Origin: Solibacillus sp. FSL R5-0449
Lineage (GTDB): Bacteria > Bacillota > Bacilli > Bacillales_A > Planococcaceae
Length of the DNA stretch: 64,000 nt
Assembly: GCF_037975215.1 (NCBI RefSeq)
Contig: NZ_CP150239.1
Coordinates: 1,464,001 to 1,528,000 of the forward strand
Direction of reading: 5' to 3'
A program made the translations under genes and the position numbers. This document shows, one piece after another, positions 8,778-15,796 of the stretch. The notes beneath the pieces are model-generated. The model was not told the DNA's origin. It saw nothing but the letters and a program-made list of their open reading frames with translations, and searched no databases. The first letter of the stretch is position 1; every line of letters starts with the position of its first letter.

Positions 8778-10226
8778 TCACAATTCAATTACTTTCTTAT
8801 CTTTTATTTCAATCGTTCTTGTTGCCACTTGCTTCACAAAATAGTCATCATGGGAAACAAAGAGCACAGTCCCGTCATAGGCCTTAATAAAGTTTGCCAA
8901 TGCCTCTTTTGTCGCCATATCAAGGAAGTTGGTCGGTTCATCAAGCAGGAGAATATTATATTCACCTAAAAACAGCTGACTTAAAAGCAATCGAATCCGT
9001 TCGCCACCGCTTAAAACGGTGATTCGCTTTTGCAGATCACTCTGTTCAAACTGCATTTGATGCAAAACAGTGCGGATAAATGCATCGTTGTATTCACTTC
9101 TTGTTTTAATAAAACGCCAGATCGTCTCATTCGGTAAGGTTTGATAAGCAAGCTGTGAAAAATGACCGATTTTTACTTTCGGTGAGCGTTCTATATTAGG
9201 ATGCTTTTCGATAATCGCGTTCAGCAATGTTGATTTTCCGCTGCCGTTTGGACCTTTTATCGCTAGTTTATCCTGTAGGCGAACATGAAGCTGACATTGA
9301 TCCAACAGTATATTGTTTCCGATTGCTAAAGTAAGGTCCTGTATCATAATCGGTACTTTATTATGAAGTTCCAGTGCTTTCGATTGTTTGAATTGAAGTG
9401 GTACTTCTTCTTTTACTTTCTCGACAACAGGCAGCTGTTCAATCCGTTTTTCCATTGTTTTAGCTGATCGGTAAACCGATTTTTGGCTCGTTCCCTTGGA
9501 TTTTGTTTCAAACATTCGGTTTGCTTTGGCCTTCGTTTCTTTTTTTGACATCCTTTTCGCTTCGGTAATCTTTTCGGCTTTTTTCATTTTTTCAGCAACA
9601 GCCTTTTCCAAGTGTGCCTTTTCGCGAACATATTTTTCATGGGCAGCAGCTTGCTCCTGTTTTTCCCGTTCTTTTTGCGCGGCATAATCCGAATAATTCC
9701 CGCTATAGACTGTCACATGCCCGTCACTCACTTCCCAGATTGTCGTAACGACGCTATCCAGCAAGTTACGGTCATGACTGACAATGACGACGGCTCCGTA
9801 ATAATAGCGGAGCTGCTCCTGCAAAAATTTGATGCCATCCTGATCTAAATGTGTTGTCGGTTCATCTAATAGCATTGCCTCGTAGAAATGGCTGAATGCC
9901 TGTGACAATTTCGACCGTGTTTGTTCGCCACCGCTATGGGGATTGACTGCTTTCAGTTTATGGAAAAGCGCAATGTCAATATTGTCATCTGTAACGGCAG
10001 GGGATGTTTGTTCAAAATAATAATAGTCGACATGTGCATTAACATTCCCTTGCTGTGGAATGAGTTGACCGGTTAATAATTTTAATAGAGTACTTTTACC
10101 GGCACCGTTATTACCGACAATCCCAATGCGGTCGAATTGATAAATGGCCAGCTGCGGGATTGTCAGTACATCCTTATCTAAAAATTGTACAAGTATATTT
10201 TTCAGTTCAAAGCTTAAGTTTTCCAT
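8778..10226 (-). CDS. ABC-F family ATPase (Msr/Vga-type ribosomal protection candidate)
   Basis: The 482-residue protein has two nucleotide-binding domains and no membrane segments. Domain 1 carries GNNGAGKST, a signature at SGGEQTRSKL and LLDEPTTHLD. Domain 2 carries GPNGSGKST, LSGGERIRLLL and LLDEPTNFLD. The charged linker between them (about residues 190-280, rich in K and E) is the P-site tRNA-interaction motif of ABC-F proteins. Antibiotic-resistance ABC-Fs dislodge macrolides, lincosamides, streptogramins or pleuromutilins from the ribosome; housekeeping members also exist. The upstream leader, with two leader peptides and a terminator, matches the way resistance ABC-Fs are induced. ATG start follows GGAGG with a normal spacer. 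Drug spectrum is not predictable. Confidence 0.9.
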   Translation of the reverse strand: MENLSFELKNILVQFLDKDVLTIPQLAIYQFDRIGIVGNNGAGKSTLLKLLTGQLIPQQGNVNAHVDYYYFEQTSPAVTDDNIDIALFHKLKAVNPHSGGEQTRSKLSQAFSHFYEAMLLDEPTTHLDQDGIKFLQEQLRYYYGAVVIVSHDRNLLDSVVTTIWEVSDGHVTVYSGNYSDYAAQKEREKQEQAAAHEKYVREKAHLEKAVAEKMKKAEKITEAKRMSKKETKAKANRMFETKSKGTSQKSVYRSAKTMEKRIEQLPVVEKVKEEVPLQFKQSKALELHNKVPIMIQDLTLAIGNNILLDQCQLHVRLQDKLAIKGPNGSGKSTLLNAIIEKHPNIERSPKVKIGHFSQLAYQTLPNETIWRFIKTRSEYNDAFIRTVLHQMQFEQSDLQKRITVLSGGERIRLLLSQLFLGEYNILLLDEPTNFLDMATKEALANFIKAYDGTVLFVSHDDYFVKQVATRTIEIKDKKVIEL

Positions 10227-10300
10227 TGTTGCTACCTCCGAAATAGTAAATTTCGTACCGATAGCTTATCGATACGAGCGGTTAGGGTAATCCGCCCGTA

Positions 10301-10324
10301 TTAAAAGAATAGTAACATCTGCAT
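10301..10324 (-). CDS. Second leader peptide MQMLLFF of the ABC-F leader
   Basis: A 7-codon ORF encoding MQMLLFF ends 74 nt before the ABC-F start. It has its own ribosome site (GGAGGG, then eight bases, then ATG), the same arrangement as the first leader ORF. It lies after the intrinsic terminator at 10365-10390, so it is transcribed only on read-through. A short GC-rich hairpin and the ABC-F ribosome site follow, which would suit a translational attenuation step. Role inferred. Confidence 0.55.
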   Translation of the reverse strand: MQMLLFF

Positions 10325-10364
10325 AGTTTTAGCCCTCCATTTTGTAATGAGTCTAAAACGCAAT

Positions 10365-10390
10365 AAAAAAGCAGACATATGTATGCCTGC
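10365..10390 (-). terminator. Leader terminator (attenuator) upstream of ABC-F gene
   Basis: On the minus strand an eight-pair stem, GCAGGCAT with ATGTCTGC, has an ACAT loop and is followed by six T residues. It lies between the two leader peptides and before the ABC-F gene, where an intrinsic terminator would stop transcription unless antitermination occurs. Confidence 0.75.
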
Positions 10391-10441
10391 TGCGAAAAAA
10401 ATATAGAAATCTCCCGTTTAAAGAGGAATCCCTATGGTTTC

Positions 10442-10515
10442 TTCGTTTACAAGCATGACAAAAAGGCCCAACATTAATGGGTTTGCTTTTTTATTGCCAG
10501 CTTAGCGTAAACGAA
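10442..10515 (-). promoter_or_regulatory. Leader stem: RLR codons pair with downstream strand
   Basis: The end of the first leader ORF (TTCGTTTAC, covering the Arg-Leu-Arg codons) is perfectly complementary over nine bases to GTAAACGAA located about 55 nt downstream. Between the arms is a weaker CCCA/TGGG hairpin followed by TTTTT. A ribosome stalled on the RLR codons would mask one arm and free the other, the classic requirement for ribosome-mediated attenuation. The exact alternative fold was not computed. Confidence 0.6.
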
Positions 10516-10525
10516 TTGAAAACAT
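10502..10525 (-). CDS. First leader peptide MFSIRLR of the ABC-F leader
   Basis: A 7-codon ORF encodes MFSIRLR and is preceded by GAAGGAGGG eight bases before the ATG, about 300 nt upstream of the ABC-F start. The C-terminal Arg-Leu-Arg is a macrolide-dependent ribosome arrest motif (+X+), as in the ErmD leader (MTHSMRLR) and the MsrA leader (MRLK). Arrest here would occur on codons that take part in the downstream stem. This suggests drug-inducible expression of the ABC-F gene. No promoter was assigned with confidence. Confidence 0.7.
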   Translation of the reverse strand: MFSIRLR

Positions 10526-10678
10526 AGAAACATCCCTCCTTCTCATAAATTAATGCCATCATAATAGATTTCCGGAAATAAATCAATACTGGAATTTACT
10601 GGGGAAGTTAAAAAGTGATTGAATGTTTATAAATATTCAAATATAATTATATTTATAAAACGACTGACAAGTAAGGTC

Positions 10679-10789
10679 ATGAACCGAGCGATGATTAAAT
10701 GGACTTCCATTATTGCAGGCTTATTATTATTCGGATTTGGCTGCTATTTTATTTATGAATGTATTCATGATTTAAAAGCATTGATTTAA
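10679..10789 (+). CDS. Small membrane peptide, 36 residues, unknown
   Basis: The ORF encodes MNRAMIKWTSIIAGLLLF followed by GFGCYFIYECIHDLKALI: a positive N-terminus, one hydrophobic segment (about residues 9-28) and a short charged tail, so a single-span membrane peptide is likely. The upstream ribosome site is weak (TAAGG), and the second Met at residue 5 is an alternative start. A clear terminator follows eight bases after the stop, supporting a real transcription unit. No family recognised. Confidence 0.45.
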   Translation: MNRAMIKWTSIIAGLLLFGFGCYFIYECIHDLKALI

Positions 10790-10796
10790 CGATTTG

Positions 10797-10840
10797 AACA
10801 GGGGATTCCATAGTACTTATGGTTTCGCCTGTTTGTTTTT
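10797..10840 (+). terminator. Intrinsic terminator after small membrane peptide gene
   Basis: AACAGG pairs with CCTGTT and CCAT with ATGG within an imperfect stem, followed by TTTGTTTTT. Confidence 0.7.
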
Positions 10841-11107
10841 AATTTGCATGCATTCGGCAGAGGTATGCTGACATATCGCTTTTTGCATAGACATACACTG
10901 CTATAAAATTAAAAGTTTTGCGGATGAGGCAACATTTATGGGGAGAGGACGTTCTAATCTATAGAAGAACATACATAAATACGGCATGTTTTCACAATTT
11001 GTATTGTGAATCGTTTAAAGATTTTGTATGCTAAGTGAATGTAGAAGTGGACTTTGGAGTTGAAATCGGACTTTGTCGCTGATTTTAACTTTGGATATTG
11101 CAAATGA
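10841..11107. repeat. Intergenic region with three GGACTTTG-like units
   Basis: GGACTTTG occurs at 11049 and 11068 and a variant TAACTTTG at 11086, so three units recur every 18-19 bp just before the DedA gene. The rest of this gap shows no gene or RNA motif I recognise. The spacing is reminiscent of the ATTAGAA array at 1437 but the motif differs. Confidence 0.4.
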
Positions 11108-11119
11108 TTGGAGTTGTTT

Positions 11120-11746
11120 TTGTTGTTAGATACAATCATTCTATCAATGATTGAGTTTTTTAAAGGGTTTGGCTATTTCGGTGTGTTACTGGCACTGTGC
11201 TTTGAGTTTATTCCAGCAGAAGTCATCTTACCGATGGCCGGGTTTTGGATTGCTCAAGGGGAATATAGCTATTGGTTAATGGTGCTTGCCGGAACAGTAG
11301 GCGGAACATTAGGACCGTTGACTTTGTATGCGGTAGGGCGTTATGGTGGTCGTCCAATCGTTCTGAAATACGGGAAGTTCTTCTTGATTAATGAGAAGCA
11401 AGTGAATGCATCGGACAAGTTTTTCGCAAAATACGGCGCGGGCGTTGCCTTTTTCGGACGCTTTATGCCAATCGTCCGTACCGCAATTTCGGTACCATGC
11501 GGGATGACAAAAATGAATGTATGGAAGTTTTCAATCTATACATTTTTAGCGATGTTTCCGATTACCGCGCTTTATGTTTATTTAGGCATTAAGCTTGGGG
11601 AGAACTGGGAGCAGGCAGGGGATCTGTTTAAACAGTATTTGCAGCCTTTTGTCATCATCATAATTGTGCTGGCAGTAATCTATGCGATTTATAAATACCG
11701 CATTAAATTATTGGAACGTAAAATGAATTTACCTAATAAAAAATAA
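11120..11746 (+). CDS. DedA-family membrane protein
   Basis: About 208 residues with four to five hydrophobic segments and the DedA (SNARE-associated/VTT) signatures: FEFIPAEVILPMAGFW near residue 30 and FGRFMPIVRTAISVPCGMTKM near residue 115, including the conserved Arg residues and re-entrant loop glycine. DedA proteins act in the cytoplasmic membrane; some flip undecaprenyl phosphate or phosphatidylethanolamine and support proton-motive-force homeostasis. The start is set at TTG 11120 because TTGGAG, the only plausible ribosome site, lies just upstream; a TTG at 11108 would sit on that site, and TTG 11123 is also possible. Confidence 0.88.
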   Translation: MLLDTIILSMIEFFKGFGYFGVLLALCFEFIPAEVILPMAGFWIAQGEYSYWLMVLAGTVGGTLGPLTLYAVGRYGGRPIVLKYGKFFLINEKQVNASDKFFAKYGAGVAFFGRFMPIVRTAISVPCGMTKMNVWKFSIYTFLAMFPITALYVYLGIKLGENWEQAGDLFKQYLQPFVIIIIVLAVIYAIYKYRIKLLERKMNLPNKK

Positions 11747-11753
11747 AAAATGA

Positions 11754-11785
11754 AAGGGCGGCCTCATTATACAGGCAGCCCTTTT
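11754..11785. terminator. Bidirectional terminator between dedA-type gene and Rgg-type regulator
   Basis: AAGGGC-GGCCT and AGGC-AGCCCTTT form an interrupted stem with an eight-base loop and T-rich flanks on both strands, between convergent genes. Confidence 0.75.
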
Positions 11786-11798
11786 TAATTTGCTTATA

Positions 11799-12662
11799 TT
11801 ATTTAACGATTAAATTATTTTTAATTTCCTTCTCCAGCATTTTAACTAGTTCTGCCTGTTCTAAATGCTGAAGTAGTGTTAATCCTTTTTCGATAAAACC
11901 TTCATCCGTTCCATTCAAATTATTCAGGCACACGCCTTTTCTTACATAACAGATCGACAAGTTAATAAAAAGCTGCTCCGATTTACATTTCCCGATGGCA
12001 TCATTCAAAAGGTGTAGCGCGGTTTCAAAGTCTTTTCCTTTTATATTGATAAGCGACAGATTGATGAGAAAGTTTATTTTTAACTTATTAATATTTTGAA
12101 ATCCGTTGTACTTGTCGATATGGCGAAAAGCAAATTCTTTAATTTCGGTTGCAGTAGAAATCGGAAATACAAATAAAATGGCATTCAGTATATAAATATC
12201 AGCTAAGTACAGTGTATTTCGCTGAGAGAGATCATCCCAAATGGGTGATAATGTTTTAGAAGCCAGTACAAAATCACTGGATCTTGCCAAAACGAGCATG
12301 CCTTCCATAACCGTTTGAATATTCATGATTAAATTGTCATTCGGATTTTGCTGTAAATAGGCAGCGCATTCTTCAATCATTTGAAGCAGAGCGTTTTCGG
12401 AATTATAGGTTTGATTGTAGAACTTCTTCATAATTCTTTGGCGGTCATGCATTTCATAATTGTTGCTTATGTATTCAAATTCTTCATAGGACATTTCAAG
12501 CCGTCCCAAAAATTCCTTCAAAATCGAAAATTTAATTTCTCTGTTTTCCCCTTTTTCAAATTTTGAGTAATTGCCCTGTGAGCATATTTTTTCGCTGACA
12601 TATTGTTGGGAATAGCCTTTACCTACCCTGATTTCTTTTATGACATGCCCGTAATTATTCAT
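11799..12662 (-). CDS. Rgg/GadR/MutR-type transcriptional regulator (RRNPP superfamily)
   Basis: The 287-residue protein has an N-terminal helix-turn-helix (about residues 5-62: GHVIKEIRVGKGYSQQYVSE then CSQGNYSKFEKGENREI). The remaining 220 residues are all-helical with repeat-like spacing, as in the C-terminal peptide-binding domain of Rgg proteins. Total length matches Rgg (280-300). Rgg regulators bind imported short peptides in the cytoplasm and control neighbouring, usually divergent, genes. Here a 19-codon hydrophobic peptide gene, a secreted-protein gene and an ABC transporter lie divergently, the typical Rgg layout. An inverted repeat overlaps its own predicted transcription start. 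PlcR-like or other TPR regulators are the alternative class. Confidence 0.82.
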   Translation of the reverse strand: MNNYGHVIKEIRVGKGYSQQYVSEKICSQGNYSKFEKGENREIKFSILKEFLGRLEMSYEEFEYISNNYEMHDRQRIMKKFYNQTYNSENALLQMIEECAAYLQQNPNDNLIMNIQTVMEGMLVLARSSDFVLASKTLSPIWDDLSQRNTLYLADIYILNAILFVFPISTATEIKEFAFRHIDKYNGFQNINKLKINFLINLSLINIKGKDFETALHLLNDAIGKCKSEQLFINLSICYVRKGVCLNNLNGTDEGFIEKGLTLLQHLEQAELVKMLEKEIKNNLIVK

Positions 12663-12669
12663 TTCATCA

Positions 12670-12688
12670 CCTAAATTATTCTTTTAGG
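12670..12688. promoter_or_regulatory. Inverted repeat, candidate Rgg-type operator
   Basis: CCTAAA and TTTAGG are separated by seven bases in the 83-bp gap between the regulator and the peptide gene. On the minus strand a TATAAT -10 element lies at 12692-12697, so the repeat covers the predicted start of the regulator transcript. This fits autoregulation. Binding is inferred only. Confidence 0.5.
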
Positions 12689-12691
12689 CAT

Positions 12692-12697
12692 ATTATA
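12692..12697 (-). promoter_or_regulatory. -10 element of the Rgg-type regulator gene
   Basis: A consensus TATAAT reads on the minus strand 30 bases upstream of the regulator start codon. A poor -35 (TTTACA or TTACAA) lies 18-19 bases further upstream. Confidence 0.5.
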
Positions 12698-12745
12698 CAC
12701 TTTTCGTCGGATAGTTTGTAAAATTAATACAAAGGAGGGGGAGAA

Positions 12746-12805
12746 ATGGTAGATTTATTACTCACAACATTGGAACTGTGGATTATTGGAACTGGTGGAG
12801 GATAA
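12746..12805 (+). CDS. Short hydrophobic peptide MVDLLLTTLELWIIGTGGG, candidate pheromone
   Basis: A 19-codon ORF starts at ATG 12746, eight or so bases after an excellent AAAGGAGGGGG ribosome site, divergent from the Rgg-type regulator. Its C-terminus ELWIIGTGG resembles mature streptococcal SHP pheromones such as DILIIVGG and DIIIIVGG: an acidic residue, four hydrophobics centred on Ile-Ile, and terminal Gly-Gly. It lacks the Lys-rich N-terminus of classic SHP precursors and has no basic residue, so it may be exported by an SHP-like route or act as a leaderless peptide, as known for the RopB peptide. The role is inferred from context and motif. Confidence 0.7.
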   Translation: MVDLLLTTLELWIIGTGGG

Positions 12806-12886
12806 GTGAAGGATGTAGAAGATTCATCTATTGTAATCAGGTTTTGGAATAGGAACAGAGGAGGAATCAATGATGAAAAAATTTAA
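12806..12886 (+). CDS. Possible 26-residue ORF directly following the peptide gene
   Basis: A GTG follows the stop codon of the peptide gene without a gap and in the same frame, and the GGTGGAGG that encodes the peptide's Gly-Gly-Gly tail would serve as its ribosome site. It encodes MKDVEDSSIVIRFWNRNRGG then INDEKI and overlaps the start of the next gene by 17 bases. Its product resembles nothing I know. It could be a coupling ORF or chance. Confidence 0.25.
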   Translation: MKDVEDSSIVIRFWNRNRGGINDEKI

Positions 12887-13190
12887 ATTGGTAAGTTTAA
12901 GTTTAGTAGCAGCAATTTCTTTAAGTGTATCCGTGAATATTTCAAGTATCCAAGCAGCTGAAAGTTTGAAGCCTGAAGTTTCTGTAGCGTCCGATACACT
13001 TTGGTATTCAAAAGAAGTGCCATATACAACGACACAATCGATGTGGGTAACGGTTACTCAAAACGGTAAAACGTATTCTGGTTATTTGTATAATCGTGGC
13101 TACGCTGTAGGGAAGCCGGGCTATTCCTTCTTCTCAGGCACGCTGAAAACAGGACCATATGCACCGCTTAGTAACGCAGACGAGGAGTAA
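12870..13190 (+). CDS. Small secreted protein of the Rgg-linked locus, unknown function
   Basis: The product has 106 residues (105 if ATG 12873 is used, which is better spaced from GAGGAGG). Residues 1-29 are a Sec signal peptide ending SSIQA-A. The mature 77 residues are rich in Tyr, Ser, Thr and Gly (VPYTTTQSMWVTVTQNG, then YSGYLYNRGYAVGKPG), probably beta-rich, with no cysteine, ending acidic (NADEE). No family recognised. Lying between an Rgg/peptide pair and an ABC transporter, it could be a bacteriocin-like effector, an immunity factor or a secreted signal. The lactococcin-972 group has similar size and an ABC partner but I see no convincing shared motif. Confidence 0.8.
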   Translation: MMKKFKLVSLSLVAAISLSVSVNISSIQAAESLKPEVSVASDTLWYSKEVPYTTTQSMWVTVTQNGKTYSGYLYNRGYAVGKPGYSFFSGTLKTGPYAPLSNADEE

Positions 13191-13215
13191 TTGCTAGTCT
13201 GAATCTGATCATTTC

Positions 13216-13275
13216 AAATCCTCTTTGAAAAGGACAAGCAACCGCTTTATGGCAGTTCTGCTCAAAGAGGAATTT
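13216..13275 (+). promoter_or_regulatory. Intercistronic inverted repeat between secreted-protein and permease genes
   Basis: TCCTCTTTGA and TCAAAGAGGA form a perfect ten-base-pair stem around a 33-base loop. No T-run follows, so it is more likely an RNA stability or processing element separating the abundant secreted-protein message from the transporter genes than a terminator. Confidence 0.5.
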
Positions 13276-13309
13276 ATATTTTCAGCAAACTAAAGGGGAA
13301 GGAGGGAGA

Positions 13310-15796
13310 ATGATGAATGAAGTAATTCGTTTTCTCATGAAGGGCTTGCTGAAAAGCAAATATATTTTTATTTTACCTGTGGCAATTATTGTACTTGTCG
13401 GATCGATGCTCGTAATGAATAGTATACAATCTGGTGCTACCAAGCAGGAACTGCAGGAGACATTCAACAACCGGAAAGATACCGTACATTTATTGATTAC
13501 AAGTACATTAACGAAAGAACGTGTAATAGGTCTTACTCCTGAAGAACAGCAATCATTGGAAAGTCTTCTATTGAAAGAGCAATATATAAACGATATTTTA
13601 AAGAAATTAGACGAGAACGATCTACAGATTGCTGAGCAGCAGCTGGCCTTTTTAAACGAATATGAAAATTACATAGCATTTAAAGCAATCCCTTATCTTG
13701 GAGAACAATCAGTCACAGTAGAAAAGGAGAAAGCTGAAGCGCTCATTGATCATCAGTTGGCCTATACGGAACAAAATACGCCATATAAAACGGCCTTATT
13801 TACAAAACAATTATTCCAAATTCTATTCAGCCCCGTTACGGCCTTTCTTCTTTTATTAGTTTTTAGCTATAAATATATGTTCGACCGAGAAAATCGTACT
13901 TTCGATTTCTTTAAAATGAATTCATTGTCCAGTACGGCCATTTATTTTGGCTATTTGATGCCATTATTACTTGTCGAGTTGTGTTACATCGTCATCGGAT
14001 ACGTTTTGTCTTTCCTGCCGCCATTATTATCAGGGAATCTCAACACAATTTACTATCCCGTTGAAGTGACGGTCAATTCTGAAGTTGTATTAATTCCAAT
14101 ATGGAAATGGCTAGTATTCATCCCGATAGGTTGGGGAATATTCTGTGCGATATTATTACTGCTGTTTACTTGCCTGATTAAACAGCAAGTGAAATTAGGT
14201 TTGTTGTTCTCGTTGATTAGTTTGCCGGTGTTAATCAGCTATATCGTTTCTTTGAAGACTGGCTTTCTTATGTATAACCCGATTCACCTGATTGTTTCGT
14301 ATGAACAGCTATTACTGAATTTGAATCGTTTAGTCTATTATTTAATCATTATGTTCTTGCTGGTTTTGGTGTGTACCGGTCTTACTTATGCTGTTATTAA
14401 TATGAAGAGTGTCAGTTTGGGAGTTCCAGAATATACAGCATCGAAAAAACAGTATCGTCCAAATAGGAAATTCAAATTACTACAGTTTGAGCATATGAAA
14501 AAGAAACGGAAAGGGCATATTCTTTTAACCGTTCTTCTGCTATTCGGAATAATTGGCGGTACGGTCATTGTAGTGAATGAGCAGTATCGAACATTTCCTG
14601 ACAAAGCACTGAAAATAATCGAGAGCTCGCAAAATACGAATATCCAAGATCAAACACACTGGAAGCTGGTCGCGGATGAATTTGAAATGGAGCAGGAGTT
14701 ACAGCAACGGATGGCTGAGGAGACGGGTGAAGAGCTGGAAATACTTGATCAAAATCCTTATCAGGCAATGATTAAACAATTAGAAATGCGGTTTGAAGCG
14801 CTTGAACATTTAAAGGCGGATATTCATTCTCCGACATTTGCCGAGACATTTCGGGATGTGATGAACTCATTTGAACCGGGATCTTATAAAGAAAGCGATA
14901 ATACGCTTTGGACTATGACCGACATGGCATCGGAAGAGCAGGAAATAGTTCTGGATGAAAAAAGGATAACCCCGTGGCCGCTTGGACATAAATGGGTATC
15001 GAAATTTGATGACCTGAGTCAGGCTTTGGACCAAGAACATTATGAACGTTTAAAACTGTTCCAGGAACAAAATACAAAATACGGAGACAGCAGTTCGTTT
15101 GCAATGTATCGGTTTTTGGATTGGAACTTGATGTTGGTCGTCCTGTTTTTGTTTGTATTCATATTATGGACTACGATGGCCGATGAATATAGACCGACCT
15201 TGTCGATGAACTTTTTAGCAACAAAACCGATTCGATTTTCTTCTATCTATATAATGAAGTGGATTTACAATTTAACGGTTGCCTGTAGTTTATTGCTCAT
15301 TACGGGAACGATTGTTTTTCTGATTGCTACGCTAATAGGTGGTGCAGGTGACTGGGATTATCCGATATTGATTTATGCAACAGAACGACTGGAGGATTCC
15401 TTTATCTTTTCAACTGCGAACAATGCCTATTTCTATTTTGAAAGTTTGTCATCGTTGCTTTTCAAAAGTGGCGTGCTTGTATTTTTACAACTCTTCTTCT
15501 TAAATAGTTTGTTCAGCTTTATCGGGAAATTGATGAAAAATCATTATGCCGCGATTATTGTTACATCCATACTTGTCATTACCGGGTACTTTGCAGGGAA
15601 CCATTACATTGAACTAACAAGTAGCATGTATAATCCGTTTGTATATTTTGATACATGGAATATTGTAGATGGCTGGAAATCGATTGAGGCAAATAACGCT
15701 AAAGTGAACTTTCTGACGGGTACGGGCATTTTACTAATCGGTGGAATCCTATTACTCGGGCTGGGGCTTTTATTTAAAAGGAAGGTGAATTCATAA
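13310..15796 (+). CDS. ABC-2 type transporter permease, double-length
   Basis: The 828-residue protein starts after GGGGAAGGAGGGAGA. It contains two similar halves: each begins with a membrane segment (about 15-35 and 400-420), then a large extracellular region (about 40-160 and 425-600) and a cluster of four to six membrane segments (about 165-365 and 605-825). This is a fused ABC-2 permease pair, so one polypeptide plus two copies of the following ATPase could form a full exporter. Its stop codon overlaps the ATPase start (TAATG). Operon context suggests it exports or gives immunity to the small secreted product; substrate unknown. Confidence 0.85.
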   Translation: MMNEVIRFLMKGLLKSKYIFILPVAIIVLVGSMLVMNSIQSGATKQELQETFNNRKDTVHLLITSTLTKERVIGLTPEEQQSLESLLLKEQYINDILKKLDENDLQIAEQQLAFLNEYENYIAFKAIPYLGEQSVTVEKEKAEALIDHQLAYTEQNTPYKTALFTKQLFQILFSPVTAFLLLLVFSYKYMFDRENRTFDFFKMNSLSSTAIYFGYLMPLLLVELCYIVIGYVLSFLPPLLSGNLNTIYYPVEVTVNSEVVLIPIWKWLVFIPIGWGIFCAILLLLFTCLIKQQVKLGLLFSLISLPVLISYIVSLKTGFLMYNPIHLIVSYEQLLLNLNRLVYYLIIMFLLVLVCTGLTYAVINMKSVSLGVPEYTASKKQYRPNRKFKLLQFEHMKKKRKGHILLTVLLLFGIIGGTVIVVNEQYRTFPDKALKIIESSQNTNIQDQTHWKLVADEFEMEQELQQRMAEETGEELEILDQNPYQAMIKQLEMRFEALEHLKADIHSPTFAETFRDVMNSFEPGSYKESDNTLWTMTDMASEEQEIVLDEKRITPWPLGHKWVSKFDDLSQALDQEHYERLKLFQEQNTKYGDSSSFAMYRFLDWNLMLVVLFLFVFILWTTMADEYRPTLSMNFLATKPIRFSSIYIMKWIYNLTVACSLLLITGTIVFLIATLIGGAGDWDYPILIYATERLEDSFIFSTANNAYFYFESLSSLLFKSGVLVFLQLFFLNSLFSFIGKLMKNHYAAIIVTSILVITGYFAGNHYIELTSSMYNPFVYFDTWNIVDGWKSIEANNAKVNFLTGTGILLIGGILLLGLGLLFKRKVNS

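Noticed and set aside
12870-13190. Lactococcin 972-type bacteriocin
   Set aside because: Size, signal peptide and ABC neighbours are similar, but the mature sequence lacks a convincing shared motif, and the permease does not look like the specific lactococcin 972-associated membrane protein.
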